From Parolsenella sp958406235 (GTDB lineage Bacteria; Actinomycetota; Coriobacteriia; Coriobacteriales; Atopobiaceae), in contig NZ_JBCLNF010000004.1 in assembly GCF_039062465.1 (NCBI RefSeq), positions 62,001-126,000 of the forward strand: DNA of 64,000 nucleotides. Reading direction: 5' to 3'. Below the pieces are notes generated by a model that did no database searches, was not told where the DNA came from, and saw only the letters and a program-made list of their open reading frames with translations. The first letter of the stretch is position 1; the number at the start of each line of letters is the position of its first letter. Shown piece by piece: positions 35,158 through 42,878 of the stretch. The translations under genes and the position numbers were made by a program.

Positions 35158-36096
35158 ATGCTTCTTCGTCAGATGCTCGACATCTATGACCTCATCGACA
35201 AGCCCCAGGCCTCCGGTGAGGAGTGCGCCGCGCTCATCCGCAGCCACGGCATCACCGAGGTGACCGTCGAGCGCGTCAGTGGCGACCGCGGTGGCACTGA
35301 CTGCATCAAGATCCTCATCCCCGGCTCCAACGGCAAGTCCTGCGGCGGCACCGCCCCCACGCTCGGCATCGTCGGCCGTCTCGGCGGCTGCGGCGCTCGT
35401 CCCGAGATGATTGGCGCCGTGTCCGACGGTGACGGTGCCGTCGCCGCCCTCACCGCCGCCCTCAAGCTCGCCGAGATGCACGAGAACGGCGACGTCCTCG
35501 AGGGCGACGTCATCGTTGCCACCCACATCTGCCCGGACGCCCCGACGCTCCCGCACGAGCCGGTTCCCTTCATGGACTCCCCGATCGACATGGCGACCAT
35601 GAACCGCATGGAGGTCGACGAGCGCATGGACGCCATCATCTCCATCGACACCACCAAGGGCAACCGCATCATCAACGTGAACGGCATCGCCATCTCCCCC
35701 ACCACCAAGATGGGCTACATCCTGTCCGTCTCCAATGACCTCATGGACGTCATGACCCGCGTCACCGGCAAGATGCCGCTGGTCTTCGCCCTCTCGCAGC
35801 AGGACATCACGCCCTACGGCAATGACCTCTACCACCTCAACTCGATCCTTCAGCCCACCACCTCCACCGACGCCCCCGTCGTCGGCGTCGCGATCGCGAC
35901 CGAGCAGATGGTCGCCGGCTGCGCCACCGGCGCCACCCACGGTACCGACGTGGAGGAGGCCGCCCGCTTCGCCGTCGAGGTCGCCAAGGTCTTTGGCCCC
36001 GGCGCCTGCAAGTTCTATGACGAGGAGCAGTTCGCCCGTCTCCAGAAGCTCTACGGCGATATGAGCCACTTCCAGACCCCCGGCAAGTCCGAGTAG
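35158..36096 (+). CDS. DUF1177-family protein
   Basis: The 312-residue product matches my memory of the DUF1177 family, of unknown biochemical role. Conserved-looking stretches are PGSNGKSCGGTAPTLGIVGRLGG, THICPDAPTLPHEPVPFMDSPIDM and SIDTTKGNR, with His/Asp residues that could bind a metal. No signal peptide or membrane helix. The ATG at 35158 has AAGGAAAGG nine bases upstream. In other genomes this family is often found with AroM-type genes and peptide transport or hydrolysis genes, as it is here; this link is from general knowledge, not from a search. Confidence 0.75.
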   Translation: MLLRQMLDIYDLIDKPQASGEECAALIRSHGITEVTVERVSGDRGGTDCIKILIPGSNGKSCGGTAPTLGIVGRLGGCGARPEMIGAVSDGDGAVAALTAALKLAEMHENGDVLEGDVIVATHICPDAPTLPHEPVPFMDSPIDMATMNRMEVDERMDAIISIDTTKGNRIINVNGIAISPTTKMGYILSVSNDLMDVMTRVTGKMPLVFALSQQDITPYGNDLYHLNSILQPTTSTDAPVVGVAIATEQMVAGCATGATHGTDVEEAARFAVEVAKVFGPGACKFYDEEQFARLQKLYGDMSHFQTPGKSE

Positions 36097-36115
36097 TCAG
36101 GCATACGCATCACTT

Positions 36116-36145
36116 GGCCCGTCGACCCAGCGTCGGCGGGCCTTT
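36116..36145 (+). terminator. intrinsic terminator between the DUF1177 and AroM genes
   Basis: GGCCCGTCGA at 36116-36125 pairs with TCGGCGGGCC at 36133-36142, followed by TTTCT. It nearly equals the terminator after the glucose-type EIIA at 41078. It makes a single DUF1177-AroM transcript only partial. Confidence 0.75.
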
Positions 36146-36195
36146 CTATGTGCCGAGCCCGAATCTGTCTCGGCAATCACTCTCTTGGAGGCATC

Positions 36196-36876
36196 ATGGC
36201 ACGTCATACGCGTATCGCAGGCATCACGGTGGGACAGAGTCCCCGCACGGACATGACCTGCGACCTCGTCCAGCGTCTTGCGGACAACCTCGAGCTCGTC
36301 GAGTACGGCGCGCTTGACGGTATGACGCTTGAGCAGGTCGAGAGCGAGCTTAAGCCCGAACCCGGCGAGGAGGTCCTCGTCTCGCGCATGAGCGACGGTC
36401 GCCAGGCCACCTTCTCGGGAGACAAGGTCGTCCCCCTCGTCCAGGCAAAGATCGATCAGGCCGAGGCGGACGGCTGCCGCGCCATCATCGTGCTCTGCAC
36501 CGGTTCCTTCCCGGAGCTCCGTCACACGGTTCCCCTCATCTTCCCGCAGCCTCTCCTGCACTCGAACGCCCGCGCGCTCGCCGGCGGTCGCCGCGTCGCC
36601 GTCATGGTGCCCGATCCGTCGCAGATCGAGCAGGCGCGTGAGTGGTGGAGCATGAGCGGCGTCGAGGTCGATATCGTCTCCGCAAGCCCCTATCAGGGCA
36701 TCGACGGCGTCACGCGCGCCGCGGCCACGCTCAAGGGCGCAGACGACGCGTTCCTCTGCCTCGACTGCATGGGCTTCACGCTCGCCATGCGCGACGCGGC
36801 GCGCCGTGCGAGCGGCCTCGACGTGCTACTCCCCCGCACGCTCGTCGCGAGTGTGGTATCCGAGCTGCTCGGCTAG
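36196..36876 (+). CDS. AroM-family protein (Asp/Glu racemase-like fold)
   Basis: The 226-residue product begins RIAGITVGQSPRTDMT as AroM proteins do. AroM has no proven activity. Two cysteines, C101 in IIVLCTGSFPEL and C191 in FLCLDCMGFTLA, sit where Asp/Glu racemases carry their paired catalytic cysteines, so a racemase or lyase activity is possible; this is inference. The ATG at 36196 has GGAGG four bases upstream. The stop overlaps the stop of the convergent EIIA gene within a CTAG. Confidence 0.75.
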   Translation: MARHTRIAGITVGQSPRTDMTCDLVQRLADNLELVEYGALDGMTLEQVESELKPEPGEEVLVSRMSDGRQATFSGDKVVPLVQAKIDQAEADGCRAIIVLCTGSFPELRHTVPLIFPQPLLHSNARALAGGRRVAVMVPDPSQIEQAREWWSMSGVEVDIVSASPYQGIDGVTRAAATLKGADDAFLCLDCMGFTLAMRDAARRASGLDVLLPRTLVASVVSELLG

Positions 36877-37274
36877 GAGATCAAGCGACTCTCCACGCCA
36901 CTCTTTCCGGCGTCGAGCGCTACGGTCACGAGCGAATCCGGCGTGGCGGACGCATCCGCGTTGCGAGTGAAGACCGTCTCGATGACCATCGGGAGGTTTG
37001 CGCCGGCAACGACACGCACGTCCGGCATCGTGGCGGACGCCGTCATCGACTGGTAATACGGCGTGCCGCCGATAAGATCGCACATCACGAGGACGCCGTC
37101 GGTACGCTCGCGCATAGTAGCGATGGCGGCGCTGATGAGGTGCGGATACTCGCCGGCACGCCTCACGTCAAACGGCACGACGTCAAAGTTCTCCTGGGGA
37201 CCGGCAAAGAGGTCGAGGGCGCTCGCGAGACCAGGCGCGAACTCTCCGTGACCAGTGAGGACGAATCCAACCAT
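36873..37274 (-). CDS. orphan PTS EIIA, mannose/fructose family
   Basis: The 133-residue product is a single mannose-type EIIA domain: FVLTGHGEFAPGLASALDLF with the phosphoryl-accepting His9 and MCDLIGGTPYYQS as the conserved second motif. No EIIB, EIIC or EIID of the mannose family is in the window, so it is an orphan here; it may serve a permease elsewhere or act as a regulatory phosphoprotein. It could also be the DhaM-like EIIA, but the motifs fit Man better. The ATG at 37274 has AGGAGG six bases upstream, and that site is buried in a long hairpin (see 37279-37357). Confidence 0.82.
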   Translation of the reverse strand: MVGFVLTGHGEFAPGLASALDLFAGPQENFDVVPFDVRRAGEYPHLISAAIATMRERTDGVLVMCDLIGGTPYYQSMTASATMPDVRVVAGANLPMVIETVFTRNADASATPDSLVTVALDAGKSGVESRLIS

Positions 37275-37278
37275 GAAG

Positions 37279-37357
37279 AACCTCCTGCGGGGTAGCACGT
37301 GCCTGACGGGCGATTAGTTCGTCCCATCAAAGCACGCAACGCGCCCCGCAGGAGGTT
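37279..37357 (-). promoter_or_regulatory. long leader hairpin that masks the EIIA ribosome binding site
   Basis: AACCTCCTGCGGGG (minus strand 37357-37344) is perfectly complementary to CCCCGCAGGAGGTT (37292-37279), which contains the AGGAGG of the EIIA gene. Inside, GCGTGC pairs with GCACGT and TGATGGG with CCCGTCA, so nearly the whole 79-nt segment folds into one stem of about 29 bp with small bulges and the loop AACTAAT. This would block ribosome entry unless opened. No T-tract follows, so it is not a terminator. No known riboswitch class was recognised. Confidence 0.7.
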
Positions 37358-37493
37358 TCGTTACGTACTGTTTCCAGAAGCGGCACACGCGCGTTATCGC
37401 AGCCGCATTGATACGGGTGCTACCAGCGAGGTCGCAGGCAGTCTCCAAGCTGTCGTCCACATCCTCGCCGCGCCCCGCGTCACCGCATCGCCG

Positions 37494-38678
37494 CTAATAC
37501 TCGATCGGGGCTCCCACGGACTCGCCCGCGAGGAACGTCTCGCATAGGTTTAGCTCGTGGTCAAAGACCACGAAATCCGCGTCGCGGCCAGGCTTGATCG
37601 AGCCGCAGACGTCGTCGATGCGCGCGGAGCGAGCCGGGACCTCCGTCGCCATGCGAATCGCCTCGTCAGCGCTCGCAAAGCCCCAATCCACGATGTTCTT
37701 CACGCCCTTGGCGAGCGTGAGCACAGAACCGGCGATGTTGCCCCTCGTACCGTCCTCATTGCGCAGGTAACACAGGCCATCGGCGAGGACGACAGGCATG
37801 CCGCCGCTCATGTAGTTGCCCTCGGGAAGGCCACCGCAGCCCAGGCAATCCGTGATGAGCACCGTATGCTGCCAGCCCTTGGCGCGAAGCAGGGACTCGA
37901 TCGCGGCAGTGCGCACGTGCTTGCCATCGCAGATGATCTCCGCATAGGTCTCAGGCGTCGACATGGCGCAGCCCACCACGCCCGGATCGCGATGGTGGAG
38001 GCCGCGTTGGCCGTTGTAGGTGTGGACGAAACAGGTCGCGCCAGCATTCACTGCGGCGAGCGCCTCGTCATAGGTGGCATCCGTATGGCCGATGCAGGTC
38101 ACGACGCCCTCGGCATCGAGTGCGGCAATGTAGTCGACGGAACCGTCCCTCTCGGGAGCGAGCGCGCTCTTGCGGATCATGCCACCGGCGCGCTCCTGCC
38201 AGGCGGCGAAAACCTCGTAGCTGGGGTCGACGAGAAACGCCGGGTTCTGAGCTCCCACGTGCTTCATCGTGAAGAACGGACCCTCGAGGTAGATGCCCTG
38301 CATGTGGGCACGGCCGGAGCCAGCTTGGCAAGACTTTGCGGCCTCGGCAATCGCCGCGCAGCACTCGCCGATATGCTCGACGCCATCGGTGAAGGTGGTG
38401 GGCAGCCAGCTCGTCGTGCCAAACTTCGCGAGGTTCTCGCTCGCCTCGACCATGCCATCAGTATCAACGTCGATAGTGGCGTGGCCGAAGAAGCCGTGGA
38501 TGTGCGTGTCTACCATACCGGGAGCGATCCACCTACCCGTGAAGTCACGGATCTCGACGTCCTCGGAAGCAGCAGGGGTCCACGCGCCAAACTTGCCATC
38601 AACGACCTTGAGGTAACCGCCCAGGGCAACTCCGCCGGGCAGGAAGAACTTGTCAGCTTTGATAAGATACGGAGCCAT
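37494..38678 (-). CDS. nagA: N-acetylglucosamine-6-phosphate deacetylase
   Basis: The 394-residue product removes acetate from GlcNAc-6-phosphate. The metal-dependent amidohydrolase motifs are present: VDTHIHGF, LEGPFF (metal Glu), CIGHTDATYDEA and ATCFVHTYNGQRGLHHRDPG (His ligands), and LITDCLGCGG (catalytic Asp). The ATG has AGAAGGGA upstream. It is divergent from a GntR/UTRA gene and near GlcNAc-type PTS genes, so it works in amino-sugar breakdown; nagB (glucosamine-6-phosphate deaminase) is not in the window. Confidence 0.92.
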   Translation of the reverse strand: MAPYLIKADKFFLPGGVALGGYLKVVDGKFGAWTPAASEDVEIRDFTGRWIAPGMVDTHIHGFFGHATIDVDTDGMVEASENLAKFGTTSWLPTTFTDGVEHIGECCAAIAEAAKSCQAGSGRAHMQGIYLEGPFFTMKHVGAQNPAFLVDPSYEVFAAWQERAGGMIRKSALAPERDGSVDYIAALDAEGVVTCIGHTDATYDEALAAVNAGATCFVHTYNGQRGLHHRDPGVVGCAMSTPETYAEIICDGKHVRTAAIESLLRAKGWQHTVLITDCLGCGGLPEGNYMSGGMPVVLADGLCYLRNEDGTRGNIAGSVLTLAKGVKNIVDWGFASADEAIRMATEVPARSARIDDVCGSIKPGRDADFVVFDHELNLCETFLAGESVGAPIEY

Positions 38679-38781
38679 TGCAATCCCTTCTCACGCGAAA
38701 ATGCGTAGAGCAGAGCTACGGATAAACGGTATTTGGCAGCCGTTCAACGATGAGGGATTAAGTTGTTGTGTACGCCTGTCA

Positions 38782-38794
38782 TATACTTAGTATA
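38782..38794. promoter_or_regulatory. palindrome in the nagA-gntR divergent promoter region
   Basis: TATACT, one T, then AGTATA is a perfect inverted repeat in the 200-bp region between nagA and the divergent regulator gene. It is followed by TAGTAATTAACTA, a second weak dyad. It also offers -10-like sequences on both strands. It is a likely operator for the adjacent GntR protein; inferred. Confidence 0.4.
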
Positions 38795-38878
38795 GTAATT
38801 AACTAGCACGGCTTTTACCCTATTTTCCCGGCAAACGGCAGCCTTTTGCGACAGGCTGAGCCCCATGGCAGGTGAGAC

Positions 38879-39613
38879 ATGCGCACGCCCAAGTACGAGC
38901 TCATCAAGGAAGACCTCCGCAAGGAGATTGAGAGCAAGAAGTTCGAGAATGGCCAACGTTTCTACAGCGAGTCAGAGCTAATCGAGCGTTACGGTGTGAG
39001 CTCCATCACCATCGTCCGCGCCATCCGCGAGCTTGTGAACATGGGTTACCTTGTGCGCAGTCAGGGCAAGGGCACGTTCGTCTCGCGCACGCGCAAGCGT
39101 CGCCTCGTCGAACTCACCGACATGGAGCCGTGGAAGGGTTACACCGAGCGAGAGACCGTCGAGGTCCTGTCGTTCGAGCGCGGCGGGGATCCGGATGTCC
39201 GCCGTTCCATGCACCTCGGCCCCACGGAGGGCTACCAGCGCATCATGCGCATCCGTAGCTGCGAGGGCATCCCCATCGTCTATCAGCGCAGCTACATCGC
39301 GAGCCGCCTCATCAAGGAGGACGCGGAGCCGCAGGAGTACTCCTCCATCTACCGAAAGGTCCGCGAGGACTTCGGCATCTCGCTCAATGACGAGGCCGCG
39401 GTCGAGGTGGACGACATCATCTTCCCCGCACCACTCGAGGTGGCAGAGGCGCTCAAGCTCCAGGGCGACACGCCCGTCGTTCGCGAGCACAAGATCACGA
39501 CGCTCGCCACGGGCGAGGTTGTCGAGGACGCGCTCTCCTATGTGCGCTGGGATTACTTCAAACTGAAGTTCTCCTCGCTCGATCGCTCTGGCGCCCGTAG
39601 CGTACTCGACTAG
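38879..39613 (+). CDS. GntR-family regulator with UTRA domain, likely NagR-like
   Basis: The 244-residue product has a GntR winged helix (about 1-70, FYSESELIERYGVSSITIVRAIRELVNMGYLVRSQGKGTFVS) and a UTRA effector domain (about 90-240). Its position, divergent from nagA and near PTS genes, suggests a GlcNAc-6-P responsive repressor like NagR/YvoA, but the ligand is inferred. AGGTGA precedes the ATG. The 3' end, including the stop codon, is repeated downstream. Confidence 0.82.
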   Translation: MRTPKYELIKEDLRKEIESKKFENGQRFYSESELIERYGVSSITIVRAIRELVNMGYLVRSQGKGTFVSRTRKRRLVELTDMEPWKGYTERETVEVLSFERGGDPDVRRSMHLGPTEGYQRIMRIRSCEGIPIVYQRSYIASRLIKEDAEPQEYSSIYRKVREDFGISLNDEAAVEVDDIIFPAPLEVAEALKLQGDTPVVREHKITTLATGEVVEDALSYVRWDYFKLKFSSLDRSGARSVLD

Positions 39614-39752
39614 GGCGCCCCACCTCGTCCCGCTCCCCGCTCGCTCCGGTGCCCGTAGCGCACTCGACTAGGGCGTCCCACCTCGCCCCCGCTCCCTCTG
39701 GCACCCTTAGCGTATTCGGCTCGACCAGGGCACCTCGTCTCGCCCCCGCGCC
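39585..39752. repeat. three degenerate copies of the gntR 3' end
   Basis: The last ~30 coding bases and the stop of gntR plus ~25 bases after it recur twice in tandem. Marker GCCCGTAG starts at 39593 and 39651, and the decayed ACCCTTAG at 39703 (periods 58 and 52). CTCGACTAGGGCG is shared by the first two copies. They fill most of the region 39614-39879 before the fucU-like gene; a downstream ATG (39880) is the next gene. Confidence 0.7.
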
Positions 39753-39879
39753 TGCGAACCATCGCGCGCGTCCACCGAAGCGTTGGCGTAGGCCCCGTCC
39801 AAAGTGGTTACAACTTAACCAGCTGCCAATTGACGGCCAACCAACGGACATGCCGCTCGCGCGGCAGAAGGGACAACCC

Positions 39880-40299
39880 ATGCTCAACGGAATCCCCAAG
39901 AACGTCTCGCCAGACCTGCTGAAGGTCCTGATGGAGATGGGCCACGGCGATGAAATCGTCCTCTCGGACGGCAACTATCCCGCCACCTCGAGTGGCAACC
40001 TGCTCGTCCGCTGCATCGGTCTCGGCGTACCCGAGCTGCTCGACTCCATCCTCACGCTCATGCCGCTCGATGATTACGTCGAGTCTCCCGTCGCGATGAT
40101 GGAATCGCCCACTCCGGAGGAGCCTCCCATTTGGGCCACCTACCGCGAGATCATCAAGAAGCACGCCGGCGACGTGAAGATCTCCCACATGGAGCATGAC
40201 GCCTTCATCGAGCGCGCCCGCAAGACCTACGCCATCGTGGCCACCTCTGAGGAGGCCACCTACGCGAACATCCTTCTCCGCAAGGGCGTCGTTAAGTAG
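39880..40299 (+). CDS. fucU: RbsD/FucU-family sugar mutarotase
   Basis: The 139-residue product starts MLNGIPKNVSPDLLKVLMEMGHGDEIVLSDGNYPA, the start of the RbsD/FucU family, with H22 and D30 as likely active residues and a C-terminal YANILLRKGVVK. These enzymes interconvert anomers of fucose or ribose to feed their catabolism. The family includes FucU (fucose) and RbsD (ribose); the length fits FucU better. AGAAGGGA lies before the ATG. No fucose or ribose catabolic gene is adjacent. Confidence 0.82.
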   Translation: MLNGIPKNVSPDLLKVLMEMGHGDEIVLSDGNYPATSSGNLLVRCIGLGVPELLDSILTLMPLDDYVESPVAMMESPTPEEPPIWATYREIIKKHAGDVKISHMEHDAFIERARKTYAIVATSEEATYANILLRKGVVK

Positions 40300-40384
40300 A
40301 CGGCGAAGATAGCGTCTTCGCCATCCAAGCAGGAATTCAAGCTTGGCGGGACTCTGGCACATTTTCACACACGATTTGACGCAG

Positions 40385-40422
40385 AACGGGAAGGCAAGTC
40401 CAGTCGCTTGCCTTCCCGTTTC
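40385..40422 (+). terminator. intrinsic terminator after the fucU-like gene
   Basis: AACGGGAAGGCAAG at 40385-40398 pairs perfectly with CTTGCCTTCCCGTT at 40407-40420, then TTC. A strong 14-bp stem. A further hairpin (GGCGAAGA with TCTTCGCC) lies directly after the stop codon at about 40300. Confidence 0.75.
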
Positions 40423-40432
40423 AGTTAACTGA
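40421..40432. promoter_or_regulatory. 12-bp palindrome upstream of crr
   Basis: TCAGTTAACTGA is a perfect palindrome about 50 bp before a TATAAT box (40483-40488) and 100 bp before the glucose-type EIIA gene. It may be an operator, though it also overlaps the end of the preceding terminator. Confidence 0.3.
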
Positions 40433-40528
40433 CGAATCATACCGCATGCCGACGCAAGCGCAATGATCTCGTGCTTCCAACTTATAATATCAAGTATATG
40501 TTTACTCCCCCCAGCGAACGGAGACACG

Positions 40529-41026
40529 ATGGGACTGTTCGATCGCTTCAAGAAGTCCGAGGACAAGCCGGCAAGCAACGTCACTGAGATTCTTGCTCCC
40601 GTCGACGGTGAACTCGTCCAACTTTCTGAGACCAACGAGCCCGTCTTTGGAAGCGAGATGATGGGCAAGGGCTGTGCCATCAATCCCACGAGCTCGACCG
40701 TCATCTCCCCCATCTCCGGCAAGGTCTCCGTCGTCATGCCGCACGCTGTGGGCATCATCGCCGATAACGGCGTTGAGGTCATGGTTCACGTGGGCATCGA
40801 CACCGTCGAGATGAAGGGTGACGGCTTCGACGTCAAGGTTGCCCAGGGCGACTCCGTCACCTGCGGCCAGGAGCTCCTTACCTTCTCGCGCGAGAAGGTC
40901 GCCGAGGCGGGCCACCCTGACACCACCTTCGTCATCATCACCAACACCGCCGAGTGCGCCGAGGTCGCCCCCGTCGCCAACTGCACCGTCAAGGTTGGCG
41001 ATGTCGTGGTGAGCGTCACGAAGTAG
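40529..41026 (+). CDS. crr: PTS glucose-type EIIA (Crr family)
   Basis: The 165-residue product is a stand-alone EIIA-Glc domain. H87 in VMVHVGIDTVEMKG is the phosphorylated histidine and H72 in VVMPHAVG is its partner. The ATG has GGAG five bases upstream, and a TATAAT is at 40483. It probably donates phosphate to the EIIBC protein encoded convergently next to it, which lacks its own EIIA. In Gram-positives this domain is usually fused; a free form is less common but known. Confidence 0.9.
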   Translation: MGLFDRFKKSEDKPASNVTEILAPVDGELVQLSETNEPVFGSEMMGKGCAINPTSSTVISPISGKVSVVMPHAVGIIADNGVEVMVHVGIDTVEMKGDGFDVKVAQGDSVTCGQELLTFSREKVAEAGHPDTTFVIITNTAECAEVAPVANCTVKVGDVVVSVTK

Positions 41027-41077
41027 CTTCCGCGATTCTGCGGGCGCGCGCCCGCGCAAAGCACGTTGACTCGTACA

Positions 41078-41115
41078 GAGGGCCCGTCGACTCGATGTCG
41101 GCGGGCCCTCGTTTT
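41078..41115 (+). terminator. intrinsic terminator after crr
   Basis: GAGGGCCCG at 41078-41086 pairs with CGGGCCCTC at 41102-41110, followed by GTTTTG. It shares 23 of 27 core bases with the terminator at 36116. Confidence 0.82.
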
Positions 41116-41123
41116 GTGTCTGA

Positions 41124-41165
41124 AATAAGAAAAGGGCCGTTCCCCGCGGAGTGGGAACGGCCCTT
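41124..41165 (-). terminator. intrinsic terminator after nagE
   Basis: AAGGGCCGTTCCC (from 41132) pairs with GGGAACGGCCCTT (41153-41165). On the minus strand TTTTCTTATTT follows. It faces the crr terminator in the convergent gap. Confidence 0.85.
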
Positions 41166-41204
41166 CATGCTGTTACTTCAGCCTTCCGGCTTCAGGTAGC
41201 AGTC

Positions 41205-42707
41205 CTAGATGAGCTTCTGGAGCTCGTCGCAGACGGCCTGGACCTGCGTGCCGATGATGACCTGAGCGGACTCCTTGGAAGGAATCATGACACCCACGGC
41301 ACCGGCCTTCTTGCAGGCGGCCTCGTCGACCTTGGCGGAGTCAGCGACCTCGAAGCGGAGGCGCGTGGCGCAGAAGTCAACGTTCTTGACGTTCTCCTTG
41401 CCGCCCACGGCAGCCAGGACACCAGCGGCGATAGCGGCGAACTTGTCGTCGCCAGAGGTAACGGAAGCGACGCTGGCCTCATCCTCGGAAACATCCTCGC
41501 GGCCCGGGGTCTTGAGGTCGAACTTCGTGATAGCGAAGTAGAAGACCGCGTAGAAGACCACGAAGGCGGCGATGCCCAGCGGGATGATCATCCAGGTGTT
41601 GGAAGCGGCGGGCAGGCTCGCGGAGAAGAGCAGGTCAGTCGCACCAGCGGAGAAGCAGAAGCCCGCGCGGAAGTTCACGTAGTAGACGACTATCGTGAAG
41701 ATGCCGTACAGGGCGGCGTACACGACGTAGAGCGGGAAGCAGAGGAACATGAAGCCGAACTCGAACGGCTCGGTGACGCCGCAGACAAAGGCGCAGATGG
41801 CGGCGGAGAGAACCAGACCGATGGCGGCCTTCTTGTCCTTGGCGGTCTTGACCATGGCGAGGGCAGCACCCGGGATGCCGAACATCATGCAGGGGAAGAA
41901 GCCGGACATGTACATGCCGACGCTCCAGTTGGCGCCGTTCTGGCCCATGACGTCGCCGGCCCAGAAGTGGGAAAGGTCGCCGAGGCCGATGGTGTCGAAC
42001 CAGAAGACGTTGTTGAGGGCGTGGTGCAGGCCGGTCGGGATGAGGAGGCGGTTCAGGAAGGCATAGATGCCAGCGCCGATGCCACCCATAGCGGCGACGC
42101 CGTTGCCAAGCGCGACGAGGCCGTCAAAGATGATGGGCCACACGAAGAGCAGGACAACAGAGGTGAGGATGGAGACGAGCGCGGTCATGATGGCGACGCA
42201 GCGCTTGCCGGAGAAGAAGGCCAGCCAATCCGGGAGACGGGTGTCCTTGAACTTGTTGTACATGGTGCCACCGATGACGGCGGAGAGGATGCCGATGAAG
42301 CAGTTGCCGGCGATCTTGGAGAAGGCGATGCCCTCGGCAGTGAGGAGCCAGGCAGCCTGAGCGTCAGCGTCCATGCCGCGAACGGTACCGACGACAGCCG
42401 GGTTGAGGAGCTGCTGGATCATCAGGAAGGCAACAAGGCCGGCGAGGCCGGCGGTGCCGTCATGATCGTCAGCCAGGCCAACGGCTGCGCCGATGGCGAA
42501 GAGCCAAGCCATGTTGTCGATAAGAGCGCCGCCCGCCTTGACGAGCAGGAAACCAACGGTGTAGGCCGCACCAGCGGTCTCAGCGCCAGGAACGCCCATG
42601 ACGCCGGGGGCGAGCAGATAGCCAACGCCCATGAGGATGCCAGCGACGGGTAGCGCCGCGACGGGAAGCATCAGCGCTTTGCCGAGCTTCTGGAGATACT
42701 TCATCAT
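41205..42707 (-). CDS. nagE: PTS N-acetylglucosamine-specific EIIBC
   Basis: The 500-residue product carries a PTS EIIC membrane domain (about 1-380; LGKALMLPVAALPVAGILMGVGY, HHALNNVFWFDT, CGVTEPFEFGFMF) fused to a C-terminal EIIB with the phosphocysteine C446 in VDFCATRLRF. The pattern fits the glucose/GlcNAc family, and GlcNAc is favoured by sequence feel and by nagA nearby. It lacks EIIA, which the separate crr gene can supply. The ATG at 42707 has GGAGG eight bases upstream. Confidence 0.85.
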   Translation of the reverse strand: MMKYLQKLGKALMLPVAALPVAGILMGVGYLLAPGVMGVPGAETAGAAYTVGFLLVKAGGALIDNMAWLFAIGAAVGLADDHDGTAGLAGLVAFLMIQQLLNPAVVGTVRGMDADAQAAWLLTAEGIAFSKIAGNCFIGILSAVIGGTMYNKFKDTRLPDWLAFFSGKRCVAIMTALVSILTSVVLLFVWPIIFDGLVALGNGVAAMGGIGAGIYAFLNRLLIPTGLHHALNNVFWFDTIGLGDLSHFWAGDVMGQNGANWSVGMYMSGFFPCMMFGIPGAALAMVKTAKDKKAAIGLVLSAAICAFVCGVTEPFEFGFMFLCFPLYVVYAALYGIFTIVVYYVNFRAGFCFSAGATDLLFSASLPAASNTWMIIPLGIAAFVVFYAVFYFAITKFDLKTPGREDVSEDEASVASVTSGDDKFAAIAAGVLAAVGGKENVKNVDFCATRLRFEVADSAKVDEAACKKAGAVGVMIPSKESAQVIIGTQVQAVCDELQKLI

Positions 42708-42849
42708 TCGGTATCCCTCCAACCTTTCATTTGTACTGCTTTCCAAACAATACGTACGCGTCCCCGCGAATTCATCGGTTGGCCCTCCGCGAGCCAACCA
42801 GAAGCGGAAGCGAACTTGAGTGGTGGGAGTCCCTCTCTCCCTCCAACTC

Positions 42850-42878
42850 CGTATATTAAGCTATCACAGAATTTCCAA
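42850..42878 (-). promoter_or_regulatory. probable nagE promoter
   Basis: On the minus strand TTGGAA (42878-42873) and TATACG (42855-42850) are spaced by 17 bp, 140 bp before the nagE start. The long leader in between is pyrimidine-rich on the plus strand and shows no known riboswitch. Further upstream to 43110 I see no gene. Confidence 0.45.

Noticed and set aside
37279..37357. Transcription terminator of nagA
   Set aside because: No T-tract follows on the minus strand and the stem holds the ribosome binding site of the next gene.
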